A DNA stretch of 64,000 bases from Glossina fuscipes (taxonomy: Eukaryota > Arthropoda > Insecta > Diptera > Glossinidae), in contig NW_023998422.1 of the NCBI RefSeq assembly GCF_014805625.2, forward strand, positions 10,107,264-10,171,263, given 5' to 3'. The notes below the pieces were generated by a model. The model worked only from the letters and a program-made list of their open reading frames with translations, made no database searches and was not told the origin of the DNA. The position numbers were made by a program, and so were the translations under genes. Positions 41,860 through 53,791 of the stretch are shown here, piece after piece. Within the stretch, counting starts at the first letter, position 1. Each line of letters starts with the position of its first letter.

Positions 41860-44800
41860 CTGAGATTGTTACTTAATTAGTTAGGACTTTATAGGATATA
41901 AAAATTATATAACTTTATCTTTTTTTTTTTTTTTTTGAAACTTTTTCAGGCAAACTTTATGAAACACTTGAAATCTTTAAACTCTTTCTTTTATAAACAC
42001 GTACACAACAATAAAAAAAAATTTTCTTTTTGATTTACTTTAATTCGAAAATGTATAAAATTCTTTTATATAAAAAAAAAACTTATTCGTTGTCTACTAA
42101 AAAATTCAGAAAAAACATTTAATTAATAAAAAAAGAAAATGCAGGGTTAAAAGAAATGTTTTTGTTTTGTTTTTTTTTTTTTTTTTCCTAGTAAAGCCGT
42201 TAGGTAAAAATTTAACACTGGCAGTGCTGCTTTTAAAGTTAAAAGAGAAAAAAAAGGTCCTGTCTTGTTATCAATCTCTCATTCTCTGTCATCGCTCTTT
42301 TTGCTTCTCTTTCAATTTGAGTAAACTTCTAATGGCTTATTCTGCCTGTTTATGGACAAAATCTTTCCAAGAAATATGCAAACAGACAGACAGACAAATT
42401 ATGGAAATCTATTGAAGTTCTTTAGTTTTTTCTAGGTTTTTCAAAGCACTCCTTGCAGACCAGCTCTTTACGCTCATTCCTCTTTAATTCATTTCGCCTT
42501 AACACATGCTAGCCAGCGTTAATTTAAATTCCAAACAGTTTTTAATTATTATTTTTCTTCTTTTTTTTTTTCTAAAATTCTTATTAAAACCCTTTAAGCA
42601 TTTACACACACACACGCACGCACAGTTATTTATTTTATTAATGATTTTAATAACTTCTTTACTTTCTAAAACAAATGAAACATAAAACTTAACCGCAAAA
42701 TTATAATAAGCAACTATATTGTTACTAGACACTTGAATGACTGAGTGGGTAAAGTTTGGTGTGAGAGTGTTTTTGTGTAAAATTGAGAGGCCGTACAAAA
42801 AAAAACACACACAAAATGCACATTTAGACACAACAAGCACTCATACAGAAGAATTGTAATGCAAAATTTTTGAATGCGTTTTTGTTCGTTTCTTTTGTTG
42901 CTTGTTTTTTTTTGTCGCGGTACGCAAATCTTCGTTAAATGTCTCAGTGTGTGTGTAAAAAGCGCCTGTCTAGTGTTTTACCTTTAATATTTACTTTTTT
43001 TTACTAAATTTATTTTCTAATTTTTCTTATTTCCTAAACATACGATTTTTAATCGCCCGAGATTTTTAATATTTTCTTTTAAATGAATTTTTTATTCGTA
43101 AAATCGTCTTTTAGAGTTTCGCTTATACCACTATATATTCAATTGCCTACAACTTCTGCTGCTGCTGATTCTTGTTTCTTTTGCTTTTCATTACTCTGCT
43201 CCACCGCTTTTTTTTTATATTTGCTTATTGATGACTCAAACTTGATTTAAGATTTTATAGCACATGATTTTTCTTAAACATTTTCATTTTATAAATCCTT
43301 ACACTTTTCAAAAATTTGTTTGCAATTTTTCTAAAGGATTATAAAAATTTTAAAATTTTTGTAAACCTTTTTCACCTTTAATTGCTTAAAAAAAATGCAC
43401 AAAAATTCTTATACTCATTACACGTAGTAAATGTTTCTCCGACTACTACTACATTCGCTGGGCGGGTTTCGTTAAATATCTGCTTTTTACTGCACGAATG
43501 CAAATAAAACGTACACCGGCTGTATGTTGCTTTATTAAGTAGTGAAGTTGTCCGTTTAATTACTTAAACAGTCATTAGGCCTTTTTCGTCTGCATTCAAA
43601 TAAATATGATGTAATATTTTACGTTGACTGGAATTTATAAATCGCTTTCGTAATTCAAATAATTTTTATTTAAATAATCTAATATTGTCCCTATTGTGAC
43701 AAGTAGTTAAAACATGGTGTTAACTTCAATGTTAGATAGAATATTGCGAAACGCGGCAACTCTGCAGACCATATATTTCGTACAATAAGAATGATATCAA
43801 CAGCTGAAGTAAATCACTGTAGCAATCGCAAACTTAGTAAAGCGGCACACAATAATTGCATGGCTCATAAATTATAAAATTGATTGCGTGTAACGTATGA
43901 ATGGAAGCTTTTTGAATATTTCTACGTGCGTGACTTTTGACAGACAAAACAGTGATGTATTTATGAAAACAGAAAAAATCATATGCTTCATGTTTTAGGC
44001 ACAGTACATATATTTCTATCCATTTCTCTATAAAAAAAAAAAATGGTTTTCGTTTTATTAATTGCATTTTACTTGAAAAAAGTCATTTTTGAAAATAAGC
44101 TTGTCGCTTATGCTAACATCATTTGTATAAACAAACATTCGACACATAATTTTACTTTAGCTTTAGTTAACTGTTGACTCATTTTGGTTCTCAATCTCAT
44201 CGCATAACGCAAACATTGTGTTTGCGTTCAGTAAATCATAGGTTTAGCCGAAGAAAAATGTTTAGAATTAAATAAACGCGTGATAATTTTGCGAAAAATG
44301 TATAAAAGGACAAAAAAACGTAAGAAAATTTTAATTTAAATAATCAAAGCGGAAGCTAGTCTAAAATATATGAAACATTAAAAACTTCGGAATTTATCCC
44401 AGCAAGACGAAATATTCTTATAAACACTTATGTTTGGTATCATTGCCACAGTAACTGCTATCGATATTATATAAGCTTTATCTTTTTAGCGTCGGGGTGG
44501 ATCTATTGTCGCAACTTCCTTAGCCAATGTATATTCTTTATTACCAGAAAGCTCAATTTTTCGAAATAAAAAATCGAATACGAAATCAATTTGAAAATTT
44601 GTTATCGCGATTATGAAATCCCAAAATAGCTTGATAAAACGTCAAAATTAAATATTTGTACTAAAATATGCAAACTCCCAGGTACTTTCTACAATGTTAT
44701 TTAATCCTTGAATGTTAATCTTATTCCCAAACGATTGACAAATATATAAGACTTGGTAACATTGCGAATAAAAAAACCAGTCGTAGGAAGTGGAGGAGTG

Positions 44801-45040
44801 CAAGATTTGTATAAAAATAATTTTTAGTTATGGATTGAATGGCTAAAATCCACATGTAAATAGTTATCAAGGAAAAAAAATAAAACTACAAAATTGTTTA
44901 ATAAAACTTTAATAAATAGCAATAAAAAAGAATTTCTTCATAATAACAAACATTCAAGCAAAGGCAATTTTACAATTTGTGAATTTTGAAGAAAAAACTT
45001 TGTTATAATGTATTAGTAAGGTAACGCCCACTTAAAACGA
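41860..45040. promoter_or_regulatory. intergenic/5' region between divergent zip and zinc-finger genes
   Basis: About 3.2 kb, AT-rich, with T tracts at 41918 and 42168. It should hold the zip upstream non-coding exon(s) and promoter (minus strand) and the zinc-finger gene promoter (plus strand), because the two genes point away from each other. I cannot place TSSs: no convincing TATA-Inr pair stood out. Frames here (for example 42840-42499) are low complexity. Confidence 0.4.
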
Positions 45041-45098
45041 AAACCGAAGGCGTACAATCCAAGCAAACTTGCATCACTTAGTGCGGAGGTCATCGAAG

Positions 45099-45185
45099 GT
45101 AAGGAAGGTGTTATGAACTATGATTCTTCGTTATTGTTGTTGTTTTGTAATGTTTCTGAACTTTCTTGTTTGTTTTTTTTCATAG
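45099..45185 (+). other. probable 5'UTR intron of the zinc-finger gene (87 bp)
   Basis: The donor CGAAG|GTAAGG and the acceptor after a long T-rich tract (ttgtttgttttttttcatag|GTTCC) are both strong. The size is typical of short dipteran introns. Removing it leaves a short leader of about 75 nt before the ATG at 45261. The upstream exon would lie just left of 45098; its start is unknown. Confidence 0.6.
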
Positions 45186-45260
45186 GTTCCTGTAATAAAT
45201 CAAATACACCATAAAGATAGAAACGTGTGTAGTGTGTAGTATCTGTGTTGTGTGAGTTAA

Positions 45261-46652
45261 ATGGCTGCTATAGACGACACGCCCACGCCGCACATGCTAA
45301 TCACTTCGACCGATGCATATACAAAAGTAAGCGAACAGGGTGTGTTATCAATAGATAATGGGTGTGCCAACAATGGCCTAAGGGAGGAGAAAATGCATTC
45401 GAGCAAAGTTCGTGATTCTGTTAATGGGATAAAACCATCGCAAAACATTTTGTTGGCGGCAACTGTTATTAAATCTGAACCACCTTTAGATATCTACGAT
45501 AGCAATACATTAGACGAAGATAACAAAAGGGCCTCGCCACAAATACGCTTAACGCCAACTAGCAAGCTCTTGGCTCCTCAATCATCATCAACAACTGATC
45601 CTTTATTATTGAAAAAGAAATACGCTTGCCCTTATGAAAATTGCACCAAAAGCTATGGGAAAAGTTCTCATTTGCGTTCTCATCTTACATGGCATACCGG
45701 AATAAAGCCTTTTGTGTGTCAAGAACTTGGCTGTGGTAAGGGATTTACTCGTTCCGACGAACTAAATCGTCATGTACGCACTCATACCGGCGAAAAACCG
45801 TTCGAGTGTATGCAATGCACAAAACGATTCTCGCGTAGTGATCACTTAAGTAAACATTTGGCAACGCATGCCAAACAAATGACAAATGGTAACACTAGAA
45901 AACCGAGGACAAATAAACAAGCTATAGCTATCGGACCTGCACCTACAAAAATTATAAAAGTTGAAAGCGATGATATTAAAATGGATTGTAATGATGGTAT
46001 ACATTTTATGGCCTCAATGGTAGAAAATCGTCAGACCGCCTCGCCAGAGAATTTAACTGATGAAGCCATACTGCCGATAGAAACAGTAAAAATTAAATTG
46101 GAAAAACCTGATTATAGTGAACATCAATATCATATGGTTAACGCAATATCTATGCCGGCATACAGTGGAGATAATGCTGAGAATGAAGATAACAAGCCCG
46201 ATTTATTAAATCAAGGTTATCAAGAGCAAGAACATTTCGAAGCTCCTCTTAGTCCATCATTGCTAGTGCCTGAAGTTAAAATGGAACCTGGTATAAAAAT
46301 TGAACCAGAAGTCTATATAAAAAATGAAATAATGTATGATCACAACGACGATAATGAAGGAGAAGAGCCCGACGATAACGCCATTATGCCTGAAGCTAAT
46401 CTACCACCTTTTAATAATGTAAACCCACAATATAGTCTTTTACATACTACTTCTGTTGATAGTGTTTACGATCCGGAACGACCTTATAAATGTACGGTAT
46501 GTTCCAAATATTTTAAACGTCAAGATGATCTCAATCGACATATGCGGGTGCATACCGGTGAAAAACCATTTAAATGTAACGAATGTGATAAGGGTTTTAA
46601 GCGTAGCGATCATCTTAAGAAACATTTGAATACGCACATCAGGCTAAGATGA
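45261..46652 (+). CDS. five-C2H2-zinc-finger transcription factor with SP/KLF-type triple finger
   Basis: 463 aa, uninterrupted frame, start context TTAAATGG. Probable nuclear DNA-binding regulator. Fingers 1-3 at residues 121-145 (C123, C128, H141, H145), 151-175 (C153, C158, H171, H175) and 181-203 (C183, C186, H199, H203) have the SP/KLF layout: CX4C, CX4C, CX2C with short TGEKP-type linkers. The recognition helices read [17 protein letters not shown] and RSDHLSKH, which in that family bind GC or CACCC boxes. Fingers 4-5 (C411-H431 and C439-H459) form a separate C-terminal pair ([16 protein letters not shown]). The 205-residue spacer is acidic and low in order. Six sumoylation-consensus motifs (I/V-K-x-E) occur at K71, K233, K279, K340, K346 and K354, suggesting SUMO-dependent repression. 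It lies head-to-head with zip. An SP/KLF-like gene near zip exists in Drosophila as I recall (CG3065), but I cannot confirm orthology. Confidence 0.93.
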   Translation: MAAIDDTPTPHMLITSTDAYTKVSEQGVLSIDNGCANNGLREEKMHSSKVRDSVNGIKPSQNILLAATVIKSEPPLDIYDSNTLDEDNKRASPQIRLTPTSKLLAPQSSSTTDPLLLKKKYACPYENCTKSYGKSSHLRSHLTWHTGIKPFVCQELGCGKGFTRSDELNRHVRTHTGEKPFECMQCTKRFSRSDHLSKHLATHAKQMTNGNTRKPRTNKQAIAIGPAPTKIIKVESDDIKMDCNDGIHFMASMVENRQTASPENLTDEAILPIETVKIKLEKPDYSEHQYHMVNAISMPAYSGDNAENEDNKPDLLNQGYQEQEHFEAPLSPSLLVPEVKMEPGIKIEPEVYIKNEIMYDHNDDNEGEEPDDNAIMPEANLPPFNNVNPQYSLLHTTSVDSVYDPERPYKCTVCSKYFKRQDDLNRHMRVHTGEKPFKCNECDKGFKRSDHLKKHLNTHIRLR

Positions 46653-47200
46653 GTTTTGCGGGGCATCGACGACGGTGATAAGATAGTAGCGAAGCGTAAG
46701 AAGGCAATTGGAATCTAAAACAAGGGACGAGAAGATTTCAATATCGTAACTGAAATAAAATAGTTACGCCTGCGAAGTCTTTCATCACCTTTTGCAGACA
46801 CTTGTACATGTTTTATATTTAAAAAAAAAGAAAAACACAAAAACAAAAAAAGGCGAATTCGATTTCTTTTCTTTTTCTGTTTGGTATTATATTAAAATTT
46901 ATAATTGTGTAATGCTAAGAGCAAGCTTTACTTGAAGGCTGTTTTCAAAATATAATTTATTTACCACCCAAGCAAGTAAGGCTTTCCTTAGGTAATGTTT
47001 TTCAATTCCTTTACAAGAAATGAATAAATTATATGAAATTTTTTTATTTTTTTTTTTTTCTAATATTACTTTAAAGCATTCGTAGCGTTGTGTATGTATT
47101 CTTGATATATTATTACTATTATAATTAGTATGGACTTAATATAATAAAAAGAAAAACAAGAATATTTATATATAAAGGGTGGGTCCACTGTTGGTCTTTT
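46653..47200 (+). promoter_or_regulatory. 3'UTR and polyadenylation signals of the zinc-finger gene
   Basis: AATAAA hexamers at 46754-46759 and 47023-47028 follow the stop codon by about 100 and 370 nt. Either could end the transcript; use of both would give short and long 3'UTRs. Confidence 0.5.
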
Positions 47201-47899
47201 TTTCTATGTTAGTCAGTCTTCGGTAACATATAACAAGTTGAATTTGATACAAGCATAGCCGTTGACTGGCACTGCCTTCTAAGTGAAAGTCTTTATGAAG
47301 AAAGAATATTTATGAAATTTGGTAAGATTCGTTGCTCGATTGTGGAGCGCATCGAAAAGGTCAGCATTTCATCATTTCACACAAACCGCACTTACGGTAA
47401 AATGAAGTCTCTGTGAAGAGCGAAACTTGCCCGCTAGCCATTAGAAGGAATTCGATTTTCTAGCTACGGTTTATACCGAATTTCGAACATTGGCCTTAAT
47501 CCTTATGAAGATGTGAAACGTAAATTACCTAACATTACTTAACATATTGACTAAGGTGAGAAGGACCAAGTTTCAATGAATTCTCGATAACATGGTGCAA
47601 ATTCATGGTTTGAGGCGTACTAACCTTTCTTCCGATAGAAAGCAAAACTACCAGCAGCTACCTGCCCAGTTTATTGTCCCGTCGAAAGATTAAACTGCTC
47701 GGACATTGCCTTCCATAAGATTATTTGAAAGGCACAAAATCCATTTTGACTAATCAAGCGCAACTTGAACTTTCAAAATTTGGATGCGCAGTATGATCGA
47801 ATGAATTGCCATTTGTTCAGAAAAATCATCGAAAGTTTTTGATTTTGAAGTGAAGACTTTCACGTCTTTAGGTATGTTTATTATACCATAAATCAGTTG

Positions 47900-48240
47900 A
47901 GAAACAGGGCGTACGTAGTTGGTGCGAGTGTATCTAAAATCAAGAACGACTTAAAGTGGACTCGTCTCGTATTATGCCAATCGATTCGGAACCATTTTCT
48001 AAATCGATTTAAGCTTGTCTGTCCATCTGTTCATCCGTGCATTTCTTTATTCAATCTACTAGTTATGCGGGTAGACAGCCGTGTTTTGATTCAAGGACGA
48101 ACATTATTAAAAATAGTTTGGATTGGTCTACTTTCCCTACCAATTCTCATAACATAACAATATGCTTTATTGCGATAGTTCGTTATGTGAATAACTGTAT
48201 TAAACGAAGTGGTGCATGGTATTTCGACTATACTCGATAT
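47900..48240 (+). repeat. dispersed repeat family B, copy B6
   Basis: Contains 'ccaatcgattcggaaccatt', 'ctaaatcgatttaagcttgt', 'ctgtccatctgttcatccg', 'tgcgatagttcgttatgtga', 'taactgtattaaacgaagtg' and 'gcatggtatttcga'. It preserves the 5' half of the family best. Confidence 0.65.
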
Positions 48241-49897
48241 ATGGATATCTGTAGAATGAATATAGAATGTAATGACGGGTAGCGTCACTATAAGGCTGTA
48301 CATATTCAAAATTGTTTTTTTTATATTAATAAAAGAAAAAAAAAACAATAACCACAACAAAAAGCCCACCTTTTACACAGTACAGGAATATTTATGTAAT
48401 AAAATGAAAAATTATTGCAATAATCTCCTCTACTATCAAAAACCCACACAACGACCCACGCAAAACCACGTCGCATTTATTAGAGTTTGGGTGTGGGTGG
48501 GAGTGGCATTGCAACCATTCATACATCTAATCCAACAGTCACTATAAATTGTTTAACTTAACTACAGAAACACACGAGATATGGTTTTTACGAGATTTTT
48601 TTGTCTTCCTCTCGTGTATGTAGTCGAAATTTATCGCAAAAACCTTAACTTATACATGTATGCATATATATATATCCACGCATACAAATGTGCGCGCGTG
48701 TGTGTGTGCTTAGAATATTTACACACGTTACGCCCATTCCTTTTTTGTGAATTCCATTTATTTCTGTTCGTTTTGTATAGCTGGAGAGCTCCCATTAAAA
48801 TTTGCCTGGCTGTCAGCCCGCAAGTGCCGCAACAACTTACATACTTATAAACATCATCATTGGTTTTTTTTTTTTTTTTGTTTTTAGAGAGTGAAGGGTC
48901 TATTTGACTTTGACGTAGATTAAAAGAAAAAAAAAAAACGGTTTTGCAGCGCTGCCCGCCACACCTTTTTCTGACTTTTTTTTTTTTTTGCTTTAACTTT
49001 TATACAATTCATGGCAGACTATGCTCTGCTTAAAAGCATATAAGAGTTTGTATATAACAAGGAAGTGATGGGCATATAACAACAACATTGTTTCTTGTAT
49101 ATACTTATAAGAGGAATGGTTGCGTTACTTAATCGATTGAAACGGTTTCTATCGATTTCATGATATAACAAATTTTATATCTGTCCCAACAGGAATATTA
49201 GAATCGTTAAATATTTTGAACGATATTTTATACAATAAATGCTTTTAAGAGACATGACCATGTCCATCTATCTAACTGTTTCTTTGCTTGTTGAAATTCT
49301 CGATTACTGTTAGGGATAAGGAAACTGTTCCTGGTTGAATTCAAACATTTTCTTCTTATGTTCTAAATAAACATCGCTTGATCAAATATGTATCGCTTCG
49401 ATCGATAAAAATTTGAATTTTTGTTGTTAATAGCATTGTTTAAGAACGTTGAGTGAAAATATTGAACACTTTTGTAATTCTGGACGCTTGTTTTCAATTG
49501 CACGCTTTAATGCTGTTAATTATTGGCAGTGGAAATTGGAATAGATCGATAGTTGCCTTCAAAACTCATTGAAGCCTCATTTTATCGCACCTTATTAATC
49601 CCTTCCAAAAATTGCGCAATCTTGATTCTTTTCAAAAGCGGTCTATGGATGAAAATTAAATTAATTGAATTTTTCACTCTCTATCCATGCGGTACCCAAA
49701 TTCCTTCTTTGTGTATAGTTCAAAAACGTTTTTTGTTGATCATTGTTTAGTTCCGTAGTTGCGTCATAAGTGGACACATGTCAATCATCTTTAATTTTTC
49801 AAAGAATATAAACGACTTTACCAGTGTTTGGTCGATCAGGTTAACACTGGAATTCTCGAAGCAGAAACGAACAAGCTATCTTCTGATAAAACATATG

Positions 49898-50010
49898 AAT
49901 TCAAAAGGAGGTATAGAAAAAATATACGAAAATGTTTACAATTCAAAAGGAGGTATCGAAAAAACGTACGAAAACATATGAATTCAAAAGGAGGTATGGA
50001 AAAAAACATG
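49898..50010 (+). repeat. 42/41-bp tandem repeat, 2.7 copies
   Basis: Units start 'aattcaaaaggaggtat' at 49898, 49940 and 49981 (steps of 42 and 41 bp). The third copy breaks off after 'gaaaaaaacatg'. In one frame the first two units read NSKGGIEK..YEN; the 41-bp step shifts the frame, so the repeat is unlikely to be coding. Confidence 0.8.
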
Positions 50011-51020
50011 CTCCTTAAGCATGTAACATTTATATCAAAAGCATTATTACTTCGGTTGAAGTGTGAATTAATAATTTTTCAGAATTTTGCCCCATTTTCA
50101 AAACGCAACTTATTTTGACTGAATTGAAAAATGGCACAGTCTTTCGTATTATCTGGATCTATGTCGCTTCGTAAATGGATTATCGAACAGAGTTATGGGA
50201 TTAGCAGCAAGGAAAAGTTACGCGTCTCAAAAGTGCCACGATATTCTTCCCTTAGCTATTATTTCAAGTTTTGGTTTCGAGCGCTGTTCATTTCACTTCC
50301 ATCGTATCAAGATCCCACAAGCTTCTTATGTGTCGCCATCGATCGGTTTGTGTTTTCAAATTCACGGTTTTTATTTCAAGTTAAAGCTTCGCATTCTTGA
50401 CGGTTCAGTTCAAAAATCATCAAATCAGTCGCTCAGACACCTTTAAATAGCCAAAGGAGGATATGGTAATTCCTGTATGCCTTCTATTTGGTTGATGAGC
50501 TTCACAATTCCCATTTGAGGCTGTATTCGCAACGTGTTCAAACCAGTGTTCCCCATCATCTCGATGGACTAGTCGACCAATGAGATTCATAGTCGGGAAG
50601 ATGTCATGTTCGTCGCATCTTTTTATTTGTTATTTGTCGATTGTGCCTTGCCTTATTCCTCTCCACCTAATCTCCAACAATGCACCTTATAGACGTATCA
50701 TCGCATAATACTTGAATGACATTGGGAGCTACATCCTCGATTATAGACGATAGTCCTACTGTTTGCTTGCAAAGCTGATAACAGCAATGAACGGCAATTG
50801 TCCCTCCCATTAATGGCTCTGTCTAATAACGGCTGGCTGATTTGGAAAGGTACATGCTTCGTTGATGTTCAGTAGTCAGGCCAAATCATAGCCATTAGTT
50901 CAAATGACCGAAGAATAAAGATAAAAATCCCCATTTCCCCCTTCTTGAGCACTTAAGAGGTATCAAGTTGCACATGCAAGCAGCCTCACTTCATTCCAAC
51001 GTAAAACGTTCCACTCTCAG

Positions 51021-51710
51021 TTGGTAATTACAAGTAATGTAGCTTCTAGCAAGGCTTCTACTTGTCAACGTAAATTACTTAAGTTAAACCTATGCTTCGT
51101 CGGATTACGTAAAAAATCAGCAAGTCGGTCAAGTCGATTCATAAGATCGCTTATAGTTATGCTGTGTTTCAAGTGTTACAATCAAAGTGAAGTATTGAAG
51201 ATTCGATTAGTAGTTAGGACGAGGTTAAGAAAGTATGAACTTAAAAATTTTTTTTTGGCTTTCGAAATTTTAGTTAAAACCTTTGCGTGCATAACAAGGC
51301 CGAATTCGACTCAATTCTTTTGGCGGGTATCATATACATATTACAAGAGCAGGCAGTATATAACACTTACAATAGAATTACGCGCTACTTCGACAGCTAC
51401 AGACAATCTGGAAACTAATTTTAAGAATAAAATAATTTATAATAAAACAACGACGATTCATTATGCTTTTCACGTGGCCTTTAAAAGAGGCCTAAGGCTG
51501 CAGTGGTGCTTGAGTTTTGCAAACAATGGCATGACAAAGGTCATTAGAATTCTTGAGGCTTGCGGAGACAATCTACTACACAAGACGGGATCACATGACA
51601 GTGCTTATATAAGTAAAGGAGACTCGATAGAGAGACGCAGTCAAGGTAAAATAAGCCGCTGTTTAAAGGCACTTCTGAGTATACAACCTTTGATCACTAA
51701 CGCCATTTAA
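51021..51710 (+). CDS. orphan open reading frame, 229 codons, doubtful
   Basis: This is the longest uninterrupted frame between the zinc-finger gene and 64 kb apart from the transposase relic. The predicted protein is basic and has no recognisable domain, repeat, signal peptide or clear hydrophobic segment. There is no obvious promoter, splice site or poly(A) signal tied to it. Base composition around 50.5-52.0 kb is a little less AT-rich than the surroundings, which makes long chance frames more likely. It could be a chance ORF, a young gene or part of a decayed element. I list it only because of its length. Confidence 0.2.
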   Translation: MVITSNVASSKASTCQRKLLKLNLCFVGLRKKSASRSSRFIRSLIVMLCFKCYNQSEVLKIRLVVRTRLRKYELKNFFLAFEILVKTFACITRPNSTQFFWRVSYTYYKSRQYITLTIELRATSTATDNLETNFKNKIIYNKTTTIHYAFHVAFKRGLRLQWCLSFANNGMTKVIRILEACGDNLLHKTGSHDSAYISKGDSIERRSQGKISRCLKALLSIQPLITNAI

Positions 51711-52520
51711 ATTGTTATAAACTTCGTCTGATTCGATTCGTTAATGTATATTTGCGACTAAGCAACCTAGAGCCTCTCTTTTGACACAAAGCCGGTTTCG
51801 GAGTTACCTTGTATAACCTGATCTCACCCGTTCAGATATATTTCCGACGCAGACACAAGGGGGCACAAGGGCAGTCTGCTTTCCATGCTACTGTGTACAA
51901 CCTTTCATTAATTCCTTATTTTTCAAATGAAAAAGCCAGAAGCCTTCGGACAAACTACAGGCCGACTGAGGACGTTATTAGGTTCGTCAATTGTTTAGGT
52001 ATGATAGGGGCGCAAAACCGAAACTTTAATCAAGATTCTAGATATCAATAACAGTCCTCCGCAAGCATATAAAAGTTTCAGTTTGAGCTTCATTCCAACA
52101 TAATGCGGAGCTAAAGAAGACTTAGAGTCAAATAGCGCTTTTTTACGATACCGTTAGTATCGCGGTTCAGCTCGAGATGTCAGCAACGCAATGAATTATC
52201 TATTGTTGATATGCTGAATTTTGGGAGAAGAATATCAAATTATAGTAATATAAAAATCTTCCTCTTCCCGAGCCAGAAAATCTATGAATCAGATGATTCA
52301 CGGTATTAAATCATTTATATAAAAGAAAAGTTTTAAATGTCAAATTCAAAATTCGATCTTTCAAACGTCGTGTGAATCCGAAGTTCAAGGAAAAAAGCAC
52401 ATTTGAAAGAATTTTTCATTTTTACAATTGAAGAAATCATTTTTTTTTTTAACAAATTTACGAAATTGTAGTCCGCTTCAAATTTTTAGCGAGAAGTTAA
52501 GAATATAAAATAAAAAAAGC

Positions 52521-53135
52521 ATGGGTGTTAAGTCGGGAATCGTTTTATTATTTGAATGTAATAATAAGAAGAAATTTGTAACGGTTGGAAACCCGCAGGG
52601 TAAACGTAACCTCACTTTGGAAGATTTCCAAAGAGTCGTTCGCAGCCTTTTCGATGTTAACCATTTCGAATTCCGGAATAAAAAATTGGACGTGACTATA
52701 CCGAATGATTGTCTATTAAGATATATCGCCCAATGTCATGATGTCTCAAATTTAGTCATAGAGGTCGTTAAGGTTGCTAAGCCTTATGAATCGGCTAGAG
52801 AAGGAATAGATAATAGTTCTAATCCAAGGGAAATTAATGGAAACAACTATGATCGACCTTTTGTAAAGCTATCGAATACGAGCCACACAGAAGATCTTCA
52901 AGTAAAAGTTAAATCGCAAATCAAACTGCCACATACCTCAAAATTTCTACGCAAAATTGATCACGAGAAGTCCTTGGAGGCATTGCCTGCAACATGCATT
53001 TACGATGGCTTGCTAAAACCGAAAAATACGGTAAACATATTCTCAATGCCAGAGGCAACACCGTCACAAGGCGTTCTTACCTCGCGAAAAAGAAATCCAG
53101 TTAACAAGAAGAAAGGAAGCCATTTGAAGCGGTAG
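52521..53135 (+). CDS. hypothetical protein, PB1/ubiquitin-like N-terminus, basic C-terminus (paralog 1)
   Basis: 204 aa, single exon, start context AAAAGCATGG. I do not recognise the family. Residues 5-85 show the order expected of a small beta-grasp domain such as PB1: strand (GIVLLFEC), strand (KKFVTVGN), helix (LTLEDFQRVVRSLF), strand (HFEFRNKKLDVTI), helix (CLLRYIAQC) and strand (NLVIEVV). This is inference from the pattern. Residues 90-185 are low in predicted order; the C-terminus (SRKRNPVNKKKGSHLKR) is strongly basic and could be a nuclear signal. A paralog lies 345 bp downstream on the other strand and shares 20 of 32 residues over VTxPNxxLLxYxAQCxDVxNLVIE...KPY. This conservation supports both being, or having been, real genes. 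Confidence 0.65.
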   Translation: MGVKSGIVLLFECNNKKKFVTVGNPQGKRNLTLEDFQRVVRSLFDVNHFEFRNKKLDVTIPNDCLLRYIAQCHDVSNLVIEVVKVAKPYESAREGIDNSSNPREINGNNYDRPFVKLSNTSHTEDLQVKVKSQIKLPHTSKFLRKIDHEKSLEALPATCIYDGLLKPKNTVNIFSMPEATPSQGVLTSRKRNPVNKKKGSHLKR

Positions 53136-53479
53136 AAAGAAGAAATTTCACAAACCTATATATCAGTTATGGTATCAAATATATGTATATATGTATATGT
53201 ATATATATATGAATACCTGGACTGGCTGGGTGGCTTGTGGCATATGAATTCGAGGACAAAGAAGAGAGATACCCAAATTTTTTGACTTTGAGAATTTCGA
53301 AAATTTGTTTTATTGCTTGATTAATTAAATTTTTAATTCAAATTTTCAAAATTACATTAAAATTATTTAACTCTAATTATTTTTGAATCGTCTTTATTAC
53401 GTTCCCAGCGAGTTTGCGTTTGCATTTTATCAACCATCTGATTACTGGTTATATGTATATATACACAGATATCCATGAT
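53136..53479. other. shared 3' region between convergent paralogs
   Basis: 344 bp, AT-rich, with a run of 'tatatgtatatatg' variants near 53180. Both transcripts must end here, so the 3' ends may overlap. No other feature seen. Confidence 0.6.
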
Positions 53480-53791
53480 TTATTGAAGGCTGGCCATTGT
53501 AGCCGCCATCAATATCTCGACATTTTCATCCATGGTTGCACGTTGTTGCCAATGTCTAGAAAGTGTGCTTATTTTTGATGCTATAAGTTGCATAGGAGGC
53601 GCGATGGTTATGGGAGTTTTTGGAGACAATCCATATGGCTTTGGTAGCTCGATAATTTCTATGACTAAATTTGTCACGTCACTACATTGCGCCAGATAAT
53701 CCAACAACCACTTGTTTGGAGCAGTTACGATCATTTTTTTCTTTGCTTTTTCTTTATTTCGAAATATAGTTGCGTTAATTTTAGTCATCAA
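53480..53791 (-). CDS. hypothetical protein related to 52521-53135 (paralog 2, shorter)
   Basis: 103 aa from the first ATG. Residues 4-52 (INATIFRNKEKAKKK..., VTAPNKWLLDYLAQCSDV, NLVIEIIELPKPYG) align with residues 47-90 of paralog 1, that is, the second half of the possible PB1-like domain. The first half and the basic tail are missing. Upstream on the same strand is a T-rich tract; a weak same-strand stretch (around 53930-53880) reads EEFVTSTIEEILSSLLQKY, which could be a degraded equivalent of paralog 1's FVT...TLEDFQRVVRSLF, but it runs into a stop. So this is either a truncated copy, a gene with an unrecognised 5' exon, or a pseudogene. Confidence 0.5.
   Translation of the reverse strand: MMTKINATIFRNKEKAKKKMIVTAPNKWLLDYLAQCSDVTNLVIEIIELPKPYGLSPKTPITIAPPMQLIASKISTLSRHWQQRATMDENVEILMAATMASLQ

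Larger units (their letters stand above)
47200..51020. other. gene-poor intergenic stretch
   Basis: Holds a family B repeat (47900-48240), T tracts at 48864 and 48976, a three-copy minisatellite at 49898-50010 and several open frames of 60-96 codons with no recognisable domains. I see no supported gene. Confidence 0.6.

Noticed and set aside
45257..45448. Minus-strand frame opposite the zinc-finger start
   Set aside because: Antisense shadow of the zinc-finger CDS.
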